NCBI GenBank assembly: GCA_041494805.1
Contig: JBGQBN010000032.1
Location: forward strand, 1-46,984
DNA length: 46,984 nt
Source: JBGQBN01 sp041494805
GTDB taxonomy: Bacteria > Acidobacteriota > Terriglobia > Terriglobales > Acidobacteriaceae
Reading direction: 5' to 3'
Shown here: one piece after another, positions 1 through 7,189 of the stretch
How positions within the stretch are numbered: position 1 is the first letter of the stretch
How the letters are laid out: each line of letters starts with the position of its first letter
The notes under the pieces: generated by a model
The model's input: only the letters and a program-made list of their open reading frames with translations
Databases searched by the model: none
Told to the model about the DNA's origin: nothing
Made by a program: the position numbers and the translations under genes

Positions 1-1
1 C

Positions 2-706
2 GCCGTCTCACGGCTGATAGGCGCGCCTCCGGGCTACGTCGGCTACGAAGAGGGCGGCCAGCTCACCGAGCAGGTGCGCCGCCGTCCGTATGCGGTCGTG
101 CTGTTCGACGAGATCGAAAAGGCGCATCCCGATGTGTTCAACATCCTGCTGCAGATCATGGATGACGGCCGCCTCACCGACGGCAAAGGCCGCACTGTGG
201 ATTTCAAGAACACGATTCTCATCATGACCTCGAACCTCGGGTCCTCCTTTTTGCAAGCGGACAGTCTCCGCTCTGAAGAGGATTTCAGCGAGGCATCAAA
301 GCAGGTGATGAACGCGCTGCACGGGCACTTCAAACCTGAGTTCCTGAACCGCGTGGACGACATCATCATCTTCCGGCCGCTAGGCAAAGAGCAGCTGGTG
401 AAGATCATCGAGCTACGCCTCGAAGACGTGCGGCGCTTGCTTGCAGATCGCAAGATATCTCTTGAGCTCACCGACGCTGCCAAAGACATGCTTTTCACTG
501 AAGGCTTCGATCCGAACTTCGGGGCGCGTCCGCTGAAGCGGGCCATCCAGAAGCTGGTGCAGGATCCGCTGGCGCTGAAGATCCTCGACGGTGAAGTGCT
601 GCACGGCGACCACATCGTGGTGGACGCCGACAAGCGGGCGGGGAAGATGAAGTTCGAGGTCAGCAAGCGAATGGGAGAGAAGGAGCCAGCCAAGGCGCAA
701 CGGTAA
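2..706 (+). CDS. clpB: Chaperone ClpB, C-terminal part (5' end outside window)
   Basis: This is the C-terminal third of the AAA+ disaggregase ClpB, which works with DnaK/DnaJ/GrpE to pull proteins out of aggregates in the cytoplasm. The reading frame is open from base 2, so the start lies upstream of the window. Visible parts of the second AAA module are the pore-loop stretch GAPPGYVGYEEGG, the Walker B motif VLFDEIEKAH (about 107-136), the sensor-1 region MTSNLGS, the arginine-finger region FLNRVDD (about 340-360), the sensor-2 motif GARPLKRAIQ and the short C-terminal D2 small domain. The match to ClpB rather than ClpA or ClpC rests on the DDGRLTDGKGRTVDF stretch and the ending. A terminator-like hairpin follows directly. 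Confidence 0.96.
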   Translation, partial: AVSRLIGAPPGYVGYEEGGQLTEQVRRRPYAVVLFDEIEKAHPDVFNILLQIMDDGRLTDGKGRTVDFKNTILIMTSNLGSSFLQADSLRSEEDFSEASKQVMNALHGHFKPEFLNRVDDIIIFRPLGKEQLVKIIELRLEDVRRLLADRKISLELTDAAKDMLFTEGFDPNFGARPLKRAIQKLVQDPLALKILDGEVLHGDHIVVDADKRAGKMKFEVSKRMGEKEPAKAQR

Positions 707-716
707 ATTGGAGATG

Positions 717-740
717 TGTTCCACTTGGAACATTTTGTTT
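717..740 (+). terminator. Rho-independent terminator after clpB
   Basis: TGTTCC and GGAACA pair around an ACTT loop and are followed by TTTTGTTT. It begins 10 bases after the clpB stop. Confidence 0.7.
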
Positions 741-900
741 GTACTGTATTGTATGTACGTTCGTAAGTTGTTGGGAATGCGTTGGTTGGGCGCGGCTGGG
801 CGAACAGGAAGCGGAGAGAAAGCGGCGATAAGGCGGAGGTAAAGCGAAGATAGGACGAAGCCAGTGGAGGCCAGGCTCTTTCCTAGATCGGGAGTAAGTC

Positions 901-1046
901 CCAATTCACTTTGCCGGTGGCTATCAACCTGATGCGACAGGATGCCAAACGCCGCTGAGAGGGTTATGCTTAAGTTGCTTCGCGGACGGCGTCCAGTACC
1001 AACTCCAAGCCTCGGCTGATTACCGGGCTTTTGCATTTTTGCTGGG
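901..1046 (+). ncRNA. Candidate small RNA unit, copy A
   Basis: This is the first of two tandem, imperfectly identical ~146-nt units in the gene-free stretch between clpB and the methylase gene. It opens with CCAATTCACTTTGCCGG, shares the blocks GATGCCAAACGCCGCTG, GGTTATGCTTA and GCGTCCAGTAC with copy B, and ends in a hairpin (GCC-T-CGG / CCGGGC with one bulged T) followed by CTTTTGCATTTTT. No reading frame is conserved between the copies, and the terminal hairpin plus T-run looks like an intrinsic terminator, so a transcribed RNA is the simplest reading. The RNA family is not one I recognise and no clear promoter is visible. Confidence 0.45.
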
Positions 1047-1054
1047 ATCGCATA

Positions 1055-1096
1055 GGGGCGGGTGCCTCACCTTGCCCCGTCGCGCGAAGCGAGGCC
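1055..1096. repeat. Palindromic intergenic repeat (GGTG-CCT-CACC type)
   Basis: GGGGCGGGTG pairs with CACCTTGCCCC with one bulge, followed by a GCGAAGC-centred second hairpin. The same two-hairpin design occurs at 44056-44095. This copy lies between the two small-RNA-like units. Confidence 0.5.
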
Positions 1097-1119
1097 CCTT
1101 CCCAAGCCGAGACTCAGTT

Positions 1120-1266
1120 CCAATTCACTTTGCCGGGGCTATCAATCTGACGTAACGCGATGCCAAACGCCGCTGGCGGGGTTATGCTTAGGTTGTTTGA
1201 CAGACAGCGTCCAGTACGATGTACCGAGCCCCGGCTGATTGCCGGGGCCTTCGTATTTTTGGTGGA
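1120..1266 (+). ncRNA. Candidate small RNA unit, copy B
   Basis: Second copy of the ~146-nt unit at 901-1046, with a spacer of about 73 bases between them. The terminal hairpin is better formed here: GCCCCGGC and GCCGGGGC pair perfectly over 8 bp around a TGATT loop, followed by CTTCGTATTTTT. Differences in copy A's hairpin stem do not abolish pairing, which suggests the fold is kept. Function unknown. It could also be a duplicated terminator with conserved flank rather than a functional RNA. Confidence 0.5.
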
Positions 1267-1316
1267 AGAATCGTGTGGAGCGGAGCCCAGGACGAAAGTC
1301 CTAGGTCCAGCAGGGA

Positions 1317-1370
1317 TCGTCCTGTACCAGTTTCCGACCCCCTCGGCTGATTTGCCGGGGTTTTCCATTC
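1317..1370 (+). repeat. Partial third copy of the small-RNA unit (3' end)
   Basis: Only the last third of the unit is present: a degenerate GTCC-GTAC stretch, then a hairpin CCC-(C T)-CGGC / GCCGGGG with the same TGATT-type loop, then TTTTCC. Upstream, at 1289-1302, is a separate hairpin AGGAC-GAAA-GTCCT with a GNRA tetraloop. From 1375 to 1526 I see nothing further that can be named. Confidence 0.45.
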
Positions 1371-1526
1371 TCACGGATCGTAGCGTTCCGACCCACATCC
1401 ACGTCCAAAAGTGCGTAGTCTTCGCTATCTGTTCTCCACATACCTGTGGTAGAAACAGGAAGTAATGCACAAAGAGGCACCTGTTTTGCAAACGATCCAC
1501 AGTTGCCTCCTGCTCTGTAGAAGTGT

Positions 1527-2447
1527 ATGAAGAAAGGCACAGTAGATAAAGACATGCCCGGGACTCCTTCGCCTATTTACCTTGACGACGAACAGCTAGA
1601 CCTGTTTGCGTCGGCCGCCAAGCGAAACGGTGTCGAGCCTATTCGGAGGCGCCGTAGAATCATTGCGTTCGGCTGGTACGGAGGTAAGTACAGTCATCTT
1701 GACTGGCTGTTGCCGTTGCTTCCGTCCTGCCATCACTACTGCGAGCCATTTGGCGGCTCGGCCGCCGTCTTGTTGAATCGTCAGCCATCGCCTGTGGAAA
1801 CTTATAACGACATCGACGGGGAAGTAGCTACGTTCTTTCGAGTGTTGAGGGAGCAAGGGCAGGACCTTGTCGAAGCCATCGGTTTGACGCCATTTTCACG
1901 AGAGGAGTTTTTTATCGCTTGTTCCACGAACGGGCACAAGGTTCCAGATTTGGAGAGAGCACGTCGCTTTTTCATTCGCGCACGACAGGTCCGTACAGGT
2001 TTAGCGCAGACTGCCAGCATCGGACGTTGGGCGAATTGCAAGGATACTTCGCGTGCCGGGATGTCCGGAGTTGTTTCACGTTGGTTGGGAAGTGTGAATA
2101 CGCTTCCGGCTATTGTTGAGAGACTTATCAGAGTACAGATCGAGAACCGCCCGGCAATTGAAGTTATCCGACTCTACGATGGCAAGCAAACACTCTTTTA
2201 TTGTGACCCGCCCTACCCTCATGCGTCGCGTTCCGATAACAAAGCATACGGAACTGAAATGACGGATGAAGAGCACCAGCAGCTTGCCTCAGCGTTGCAT
2301 CGACTTAAAGGCAAGGTGGCGATTTCCGGTTACCGCTGCGGGTTAATGGATACGCTTTACAAGGATTTTAGGCGGTACGACGCGCCGGCGAAGATATGCC
2401 ATTCCGTCAAGAAGCTGAGAAAAGAAGCGCTTTGGGTCAACTATTAG
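1527..2447 (+). CDS. D12-class DNA adenine-N6 methyltransferase (Dam-like, R-M modification subunit)
   Basis: The protein (306 aa) transfers a methyl group from S-adenosylmethionine to adenine in DNA. The order of motifs is that of the D12/Dam class: the N-terminal GWYGGKYSHL block (motif X region), the AdoMet-binding EPFGGSAAVLL (residues 73 on, motif I) and the catalytic DPPY at 227-230 (motif IV). A non-conserved ~45-residue N-terminal extension precedes the fold. Another possible start is the ATG at 1554; neither has a strong ribosome binding site. The endonuclease gene begins 25 bases downstream on the same strand, so this enzyme most likely protects host sites from it. Base composition is visibly lower in G+C than clpB upstream, which suggests acquisition. 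Confidence 0.88.
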   Translation: MKKGTVDKDMPGTPSPIYLDDEQLDLFASAAKRNGVEPIRRRRRIIAFGWYGGKYSHLDWLLPLLPSCHHYCEPFGGSAAVLLNRQPSPVETYNDIDGEVATFFRVLREQGQDLVEAIGLTPFSREEFFIACSTNGHKVPDLERARRFFIRARQVRTGLAQTASIGRWANCKDTSRAGMSGVVSRWLGSVNTLPAIVERLIRVQIENRPAIEVIRLYDGKQTLFYCDPPYPHASRSDNKAYGTEMTDEEHQQLASALHRLKGKVAISGYRCGLMDTLYKDFRRYDAPAKICHSVKKLRKEALWVNY

Positions 2448-2472
2448 GGTAGTCTGTAAGCTCGCGAACGAC

Positions 2473-3561
2473 ATGCTGACAGACAGAGCAGCCCAAATCT
2501 TAAAAACTGAATGGGCTGACATTCGTGCTCTTGCCGAAGGGAAAAAGCTCAAGGATTGGCTTGTTGATCCCAGGCTGATCAAAGCTGTGAACCTCTCCGT
2601 CAATAGTTCAACAAAGACGTACCGCTACGTGCTTCCAACACAAGTCCTTTCAAAGTTAGCTGATCCATCCCTAGATAGCCGTTGTTTACAGCTTCAACGG
2701 GGTGGCCCGGGTGCATTTGATGCTCGTACCATCGCGCACGAGGTGATCGTTCCCTTCGACCAGGACAATGAGAACGTGTTGGGTGGTTCGCAGGAACCTT
2801 ATGTCAGCAACCCGCTTCGAGTTGCTGAGGTGTCCGCTGCTCACCGTGGTCCTCAGCGCAACAAACCGGGTTGGGACCAGCTCTGTTTCGTTCTTAACGA
2901 TATTGAAGAGAAAGACGAGGATTTTGCTCGGGTCGTGTTCCGGCAGATCTTGACGGAAATCTACAGGCGCTTATCAACGGTTCGGGTTGTTTACGGCATT
3001 CCCCGGAGAGTGAGCTTAAGAAAGACTCTTGAAGGGATTCAGACGTTCCTTTCCGAGCATTCTGGCGGAGATCGGCTTCTGGCACTCTCGTCAGCCTTGT
3101 TTACTGTCATCGGCAAGCGGTTCGGACTATATGAAAAGGTGAGAAGGGGGAAAATTACGTCCGCCGACCAATCCAGCGGCATGCTTGCGGACCTGGAATG
3201 CATCACAAAGGAGGGACGGATCATTCTTGCAGTAGAAGTGAAAGATCGGCAAATCACCATCAGTCAGTTGAGGGCCAAGCTCCGCTCTATACGCGAAAAG
3301 CAAGTGTCCGAAATCTTCTTCGTCGCGCAGGGGACGGTGCCATTCGAAGAAGCTGATGTTCAATCCTTGATTGACCGGGAATTCACTGGTGGTCAGAATG
3401 TCTACATGACTGACCTAGTTAAGCTCAGCGCGACCGCGTTGTCCATTGTGGGAGAGGATGGCAGGAGAGATTTTCTCAGTGAAACAGCAAACCAGCTCGA
3501 AATGTACAAGTCCGAGATTACGCACAGGAGGGCATGGGCCTCAATCTTAGCAGCACTCTGA
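2473..3561 (+). CDS. Type II restriction endonuclease, SacI-like family
   Basis: The protein (362 aa) resembles the SacI restriction endonuclease family. The resemblance includes the block LQRGGPGAFDARTIAHEVIV, the following VPFDQDNENVLGGSQEPYVSN segment, and SGGDRLLALSSALFTVIGKRFG. A PD-(D/E)xK-type active site is visible as D240 in MLADLEC and E255-V-K257 in LAVEVKD. I recognise the family from memory, without alignment. SacI itself cuts GAGCTC, but its partner is described as a cytosine methylase, whereas the partner here is an adenine methylase, so the recognition site must not be assumed. It lies 25 bases after the methylase gene, probably co-transcribed, and its end is 24 bases from the convergent regulator gene. 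Confidence 0.78.
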   Translation: MLTDRAAQILKTEWADIRALAEGKKLKDWLVDPRLIKAVNLSVNSSTKTYRYVLPTQVLSKLADPSLDSRCLQLQRGGPGAFDARTIAHEVIVPFDQDNENVLGGSQEPYVSNPLRVAEVSAAHRGPQRNKPGWDQLCFVLNDIEEKDEDFARVVFRQILTEIYRRLSTVRVVYGIPRRVSLRKTLEGIQTFLSEHSGGDRLLALSSALFTVIGKRFGLYEKVRRGKITSADQSSGMLADLECITKEGRIILAVEVKDRQITISQLRAKLRSIREKQVSEIFFVAQGTVPFEEADVQSLIDREFTGGQNVYMTDLVKLSATALSIVGEDGRRDFLSETANQLEMYKSEITHRRAWASILAAL

Positions 3562-3585
3562 AAACACTTCCGAGAATAGCCGACA

Positions 3586-4479
3586 TTACGAGGCAATTCT
3601 TTCCGCGCCCGCACCCTCCTGCAAATGCCTCAGAAACGCCTGCTGCGCCCTACTGCTAAAGTGCTGCCGCAGCTGCACCACACCCACCCGCCGGCAAGCC
3701 CCGTCATCTGCGATCGGGATGAAACGGCACCCGTCACGCTTTTCAACCGCCATCTGCGGCACTACTGACACGCCGGTGTTCGCGGCCACCATCGCCAGAA
3801 TGGTCGCGAACTGCCCGCTTTCAAAAACCACATTGGGCGCCAGCCGGGCGCGGCCGCAGGCGGAGAGCGTGTTCTCGCGGAAGCAATGGCCTTCTTTCAG
3901 CAGCAGAAACGAATCGCTTTCGATTTGTTTGAGATGAACTCGCGACTTCGACGCCAGCCGATGATTCTGTGGAACTACCAGGTACAGGGGCTCGCGCAAC
4001 AGTTCTTCGCAGACGAAATGGTCTCCCGGCACCGGCAGCGCCAGCAACGCCATGTCGATGGTCGCGTCCTGCAGGCGTTCCAGCAGAACCGAGGTGATCT
4101 CTTCCACCACGCTGACCTGGACGCTGGGGAACTTCAGGGCGAAGCTGGCCAGGAGGTTGGGTAAGAAATAGGGCGCTACCGTGGGAATCGCTCCTACCAC
4201 GATCCTCCCGCGCTCCATGCCGGTCATTTCTTCGATCTCCTGCTTGGCGTCGCTTACTTCCCGCAGGATGGCTTCGGCTCGCAGCAGGAAGGTCTCGCCG
4301 AAGGAGGTCAGGCGCACGGTTCGTCCCAGGCGGTCCAATAACCTAGCGCCCAGTTCGTCCTCCAGCTTGCGGACCTGCTGTGACAGCGACGGTTGGGAAA
4401 CGTGCTCGCGCTCGGCGGCGCGGGTGAAGCTGCCCGCCTTGGCTACTGCGCAGAAGTATCGAAGTTGATGAATTTCCAT
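3586..4479 (-). CDS. OxyR-like LysR-family redox regulator
   Basis: A 297-aa LysR-type transcription factor. The N-terminus is the winged helix-turn-helix (MEIHQLRYFCAVAKAGSFTR, then HVSQPSLSQQVRKLE), followed by a linker helix and a periplasmic-binding-like sensor domain. The sensor carries GHCFRENTLSAC, placing cysteines at 199 and 208. This is the same pair, spacing and numbering as the peroxide-sensing disulfide of E. coli OxyR, so sensing of hydrogen peroxide by thiol oxidation is a well-founded inference. It is divergent from a thioferritin-like gene whose promoter carries an OxyR-type site. A GTG/ATG alternative start is not needed because the N-terminus aligns well with LysR proteins. 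Confidence 0.88.
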   Translation of the reverse strand: MEIHQLRYFCAVAKAGSFTRAAEREHVSQPSLSQQVRKLEDELGARLLDRLGRTVRLTSFGETFLLRAEAILREVSDAKQEIEEMTGMERGRIVVGAIPTVAPYFLPNLLASFALKFPSVQVSVVEEITSVLLERLQDATIDMALLALPVPGDHFVCEELLREPLYLVVPQNHRLASKSRVHLKQIESDSFLLLKEGHCFRENTLSACGRARLAPNVVFESGQFATILAMVAANTGVSVVPQMAVEKRDGCRFIPIADDGACRRVGVVQLRQHFSSRAQQAFLRHLQEGAGAERIAS

Positions 4480-4512
4480 AGGGTGCGGACCTTAATCGAA
4501 CTTAATTCTGCC

Positions 4513-4549
4513 AGAGGCATAGCCTATGCGATGGATAGAGACTATATCT
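4513..4549. promoter_or_regulatory. OxyR-type operator in the divergent promoter region
   Basis: The E. coli OxyR core is four tetramers, ATAG-N7-CTAT-N7-ATAG-N7-CTAT. Here the spacing is exact: AGAG at 4513, CTAT at 4524, ATAG at 4535 and ATCT at 4546. That is 13 of 16 core bases, with both inner tetramers perfect. It ends at the -35 region of the ferritin-like gene, as expected for activation from an upstream site, and could also serve autoregulation of the regulator gene. Confidence 0.65.
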
Positions 4550-4579
4550 TAGACCTATGAGTTGACGGGGCGCTACAAT
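4549..4579 (+). promoter_or_regulatory. Candidate promoter of the ferritin-like gene
   Basis: A -10 box TACAAT lies at 4574-4579, with a poor -35 (TTAGAC, 4549-4554) at a 19-base spacer. A weak -35 abutting an activator site is what a regulator-dependent promoter looks like. A strong ribosome binding site AAAGGAGG follows at 4588-4595. Confidence 0.5.
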
Positions 4580-4599
4580 CGGGACGCAAAGGAGGCTGT

Positions 4600-5211
4600 A
4601 TGCCCAAAGAAAACGTTGTCAAACACGGAGACGTCAACCAGCGAGTGGGTGTGGAGGTCATTCGCGCCCGCGGCGTCGACGTGGACAAACTCATCAAGAT
4701 GCTCATTGCCAACGCTGCCGCAGAGTTTGCCAGCACCTACTACTACTACACCATTCTGCGCATGCATTTGGCCGGCTATGAGGACTACAAGGAGATTTGC
4801 GAGGATGCTCGGCTGGAAGACCGGGCGCATTGGGAGTTGATCGTGCCGCGCATTTATGAGCTGGGAGGCGAGTTGCCCAACGACCTCAAGGTCTTCCACG
4901 ATCTGGCGGGATGCACGGCGGCCAAGCTGCCTGACCCTCCCACCGTGGTCAACATTCTTACCTTGCTGATGGAGTCCGAACGTTGCGCCATCCGCAGTTG
5001 GAGCGCGGTCTGTGACGTAACCTTCGGCAAAGATCCGCGCACTTATGACATGGCTTCCCGAATCCTGAACGAAGAAATCGAGCATGAGGCCTGGTTCATC
5101 GAATTGTTGGCTAAGGAACGCGATGGGAAGTCAATTCCATCCGGACACTTCCGCCGTGGCGAGCCTGGACACGCTCCTTACAGCAAGAACGCCAGCTTCT
5201 ACAATCCGTAA
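4600..5211 (+). CDS. Thioferritin / Dps-like (DPSL) ferritin-fold protein
   Basis: A 203-aa ferritin-like protein. Four-helix-bundle iron ligands appear in order as AAEFASTYYYY (first Glu), EDRAHWEL (E/H pair), ESERCA and NEEIEHEAW (ExxH). Cysteines at 129 and 138 flank the third helix and C105 precedes it; a conserved cysteine pair near the di-iron site is the mark of the Dps-like thioferritin group, which uses peroxide to oxidise and store iron. It is likely a cytoplasmic cage protein that protects DNA from peroxide plus iron. Divergence from an OxyR-like gene with a shared operator supports this. The ATG is preceded by AAAGGAGG at 4-base spacing. It differs from classic Dps by length and by lacking the Dps intersubunit motif. 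Confidence 0.85.
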   Translation: MPKENVVKHGDVNQRVGVEVIRARGVDVDKLIKMLIANAAAEFASTYYYYTILRMHLAGYEDYKEICEDARLEDRAHWELIVPRIYELGGELPNDLKVFHDLAGCTAAKLPDPPTVVNILTLLMESERCAIRSWSAVCDVTFGKDPRTYDMASRILNEEIEHEAWFIELLAKERDGKSIPSGHFRRGEPGHAPYSKNASFYNP

Positions 5212-5225
5212 AACTTCTAGCCCAT

Positions 5226-5258
5226 ATCTCCTGCCTGGTCTTGTGCCAGGCAGGAGAT
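5226..5258. terminator. Perfect 13-bp hairpin between ferritin-like and ferredoxin genes
   Basis: ATCTCCTGCCTGG and CCAGGCAGGAGAT pair perfectly around a 7-base loop. There is no T-run, so it may be an attenuating or mRNA-stabilising hairpin rather than a full terminator. It lies 15 bases after the ferritin-like stop and 25 before the ferredoxin start. Confidence 0.6.
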
Positions 5259-5282
5259 TACCTGCTCCCATAGAATGGCGAA

Positions 5283-5630
5283 GTGAGCGCCGAGCCTACG
5301 ATTGCTGAGGTAACCCTGTTGCTGCCCGATGGAGAAAGAACTATCGGGATACGCTCGGACCAACATATTTGGGACGCCGCATCCGCAGCGGGTATCAAGC
5401 TGCCCGCCCTCTGTCACCAGGGACGCTGTCTTACTTGCGCAGGACGGCTGTCGAACGGTGGTGAGGTCGATCAGTCGGACTCGGCCAGTTACTATCCGCG
5501 GGACAAAGCAGCTGGTTTCGTGCTGCTGTGCACGGGCAAACCACGTTCCCCTCTACGCATCTTGACGAATCAACAGGAGGAAATGCGCGAGCACAGGCGC
5601 CAGAACGGCCTCCCGGCGCCTTACTCATGA
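5283..5630 (+). CDS. Small plant-type [2Fe-2S] ferredoxin
   Basis: A 115-aa beta-grasp ferredoxin. The cluster ligands are visible as CHQGRCLTC (C-x4-C-x2-C) near residues 44-52 and the fourth cysteine in LLCTGKP near residue 83. The spacing is that of plant- and cyanobacterial-type electron-transfer ferredoxins. It starts at GTG; no in-frame ATG fits the N-terminus. It lies 72 bases downstream of the thioferritin gene on the same strand, so it could supply electrons to release or reduce stored iron, but that role is only inferred from position. The C-terminus ends in a polar tail without further domains. Confidence 0.85.
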   Translation: MSAEPTIAEVTLLLPDGERTIGIRSDQHIWDAASAAGIKLPALCHQGRCLTCAGRLSNGGEVDQSDSASYYPRDKAAGFVLLCTGKPRSPLRILTNQQEEMREHRRQNGLPAPYS

Positions 5631-5640
5631 GGGGTGAGGA

Positions 5641-5765
5641 AGGTTTCAAGGTTTCAAGGTTTCAAGGTTTCAAAGTCCAACGTCTCAGGGTTTCAAGGTT
5701 GCCCGGTGGGCGGGACTTGGTTGTCTTGCTTTGAAACCTTGAAACCTGGGAAACCTTGAAACTTT
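5641..5765. repeat. AGGTTTCA tandem array with inverted copies (bidirectional hairpin)
   Basis: Four exact 8-base copies of AGGTTTCA run from 5641 to 5672, with a further GGTTTCAAGG at 5689-5698. After about 30 bases the inverse appears as TTTGAAACCTTGAAACC and GGAAACCTTGAAAC, followed by TTTTT. The arms can fold into a long imperfect hairpin between the convergent ferredoxin and pirin genes, suited to stop transcription from both sides. Confidence 0.8.
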
Positions 5766-5770
5766 TTCCC

Positions 5771-6469
5771 TCACGCTAGATCGAACAGCAGAATCTCCGC
5801 GTCCTTGGCTCCCGTGATGGCTAGCTTCTGCTCGTCATTGACAGCGGCGCCGTCGCCCTGGTTGAGGCTCTTGCCATTCAACTCTACCGCGCCCTTTGCA
5901 ACCTGGAACCAGGCGTATCGTTTTTTGTCCAAGTCATGCGTCACTTGTTGTCCCGGAGCAAGCAGCGAGACGTAAAGCCGTGCATCCTGGTGGATGGTGA
6001 CCGAACCGTCCCCGCCGTCCGGGCTGGCGATCAGACGCAGTTTGCCACGCTTCTCCGCCTCGGGGAACGCCTTCTGCTCATAGCTGGGCTCGATCCCGCG
6101 CCGTTCCGGCATGATCCAGATTTGCAGCAAGTGCACCGGATCGGTCCGGGAGGGATTGGCCTCGCTGTGGCGCACGCCTGAGCCGGCGCTCATTCGCTGC
6201 CCATCGCCCGGGTGGACGATCGAGCCGGTCCCCATGCTGTCTTTATGTTCCAGAGCGCCCTCAAGGATGTAGGTGATGATTTCCATGTCCCGATGCGGAT
6301 GCATGGGGAAGCCTTGGCCGGGTTGTACCCAGTCCTCGTTCATCACTCGCAAAGAGCGGAAACTGGTGAACTTCGGATCGTAGTAAGTATCGAAGGAAAA
6401 CGTATGACGGGTCTTGAGCCAGCCGTAGTCGCCGCCGCCGCGCTCTGCACTGCGTCGAATGTCGATCAT
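5771..6469 (-). CDS. Pirin family protein (bicupin, YhhW-like)
   Basis: A 232-aa pirin-type double cupin. The N-terminal cupin has the pirin metal-site blocks FPMHPHRDMEIITYILEG and MSAGSGVRHSEANPS, giving the usual three His and one Glu ligands. The length is that of the short bacterial pirins such as E. coli YhhW, which can open the ring of quercetin. Physiological substrates of bacterial pirins are mostly unknown, so no specific reaction is assigned. The protein is cytoplasmic with no signal peptide. It is convergent with the ferredoxin gene across the GGTTTCAA repeat and stands alone as a transcription unit. Confidence 0.9.
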   Translation of the reverse strand: MIDIRRSAERGGGDYGWLKTRHTFSFDTYYDPKFTSFRSLRVMNEDWVQPGQGFPMHPHRDMEIITYILEGALEHKDSMGTGSIVHPGDGQRMSAGSGVRHSEANPSRTDPVHLLQIWIMPERRGIEPSYEQKAFPEAEKRGKLRLIASPDGGDGSVTIHQDARLYVSLLAPGQQVTHDLDKKRYAWFQVAKGAVELNGKSLNQGDGAAVNDEQKLAITGAKDAEILLFDLA

Positions 6470-6639
6470 TTGTGGAAATCCTCGTTATAACGACTATCTC
6501 TCGGTTAGATGCTGGGTGGAACGAAAGGATTCATGGGGCCTCTCTGCCCTCCAAACCACCCGAAAGGCCTGCCCCGTCCGGAATGTAGAGCCAGCGACGG
6601 GACTTGCCGACTCTTCACGCTAGGGTCGAACGAAAAACC

Positions 6640-7158
6640 ATGGGCCGGAGCCTGCGCGTTTTCATCCTGATAGTGATTCTGGTGGGATGCGGAGGTGGAA
6701 TTCCCGGCGCCCTTCCCATCGGGTTCCTCAACCAGACCCAGCATTCCGACGCGGACCTGTGGGCCATCTGGAAGACCGCTCAGCAGAGCCTGGCCCGGCA
6801 AGTGGACCTCAACCCTCTACAACGATCGCTTCAAGGCGTGCCTGCGGACCTTCGTCCCGGAAACCCACTTGCCCTGGGCGTGAAGCCTCACCAGCTCCGG
6901 GTTGCCGCCAAACCGGACGTGGCCTCCAGCGTCCTCTTCGCCGCCACCGGCGTCTACCGTGCCGATCCCACTGGACTGATCGCCTGCCCCCGGCCCTGCA
7001 ACGTCCGCTATGCTGCGGCATACTCCTGGTATACCCGCCAGGTAACTCGCTATGCAGCCTCGTGGGAATTCCAGGGCGACAACTTCGCGCTCATCGTGGA
7101 GTATGAGTTCGAGAATCAGATCCTGGAAGCGCTGGGCTACAACATGCGATGGAGGTAG
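6640..7158 (+). CDS. Putative lipoprotein of unknown function
   Basis: I do not recognise this family. The 172-aa product begins MGRSLRVFILIVILVGCGGG, a short positive n-region, a hydrophobic core and a lipobox-like VGC, so it is probably a lipoprotein anchored through Cys17. The mature part has no recognisable domain. It contains ACPRPCNV, two cysteines five apart that might form a disulfide in the periplasm, and is rich in aromatic residues toward the end (YSWYTRQVTRYAASWEF). I chose the ATG at 6640 over a TTG 36 bases upstream because the signal peptide begins there. It converges on the zinc-ribbon gene 31 bases away. Confidence 0.65.
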   Translation: MGRSLRVFILIVILVGCGGGIPGALPIGFLNQTQHSDADLWAIWKTAQQSLARQVDLNPLQRSLQGVPADLRPGNPLALGVKPHQLRVAAKPDVASSVLFAATGVYRADPTGLIACPRPCNVRYAAAYSWYTRQVTRYAASWEFQGDNFALIVEYEFENQILEALGYNMRWR

Positions 7159-7189
7159 GGCGCACTTTGGACCCAGGTGGAGCGGCCGC

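Noticed and set aside
4562..4567. TTGACG as a -35 box for the ferritin-like gene
   Set aside because: It is only six bases from the TACAAT box, far short of the required spacing.
5641..5672. CRISPR-like array
   Set aside because: The repeat is only 8 bases, in direct contact without spacers, and no cas genes are present.
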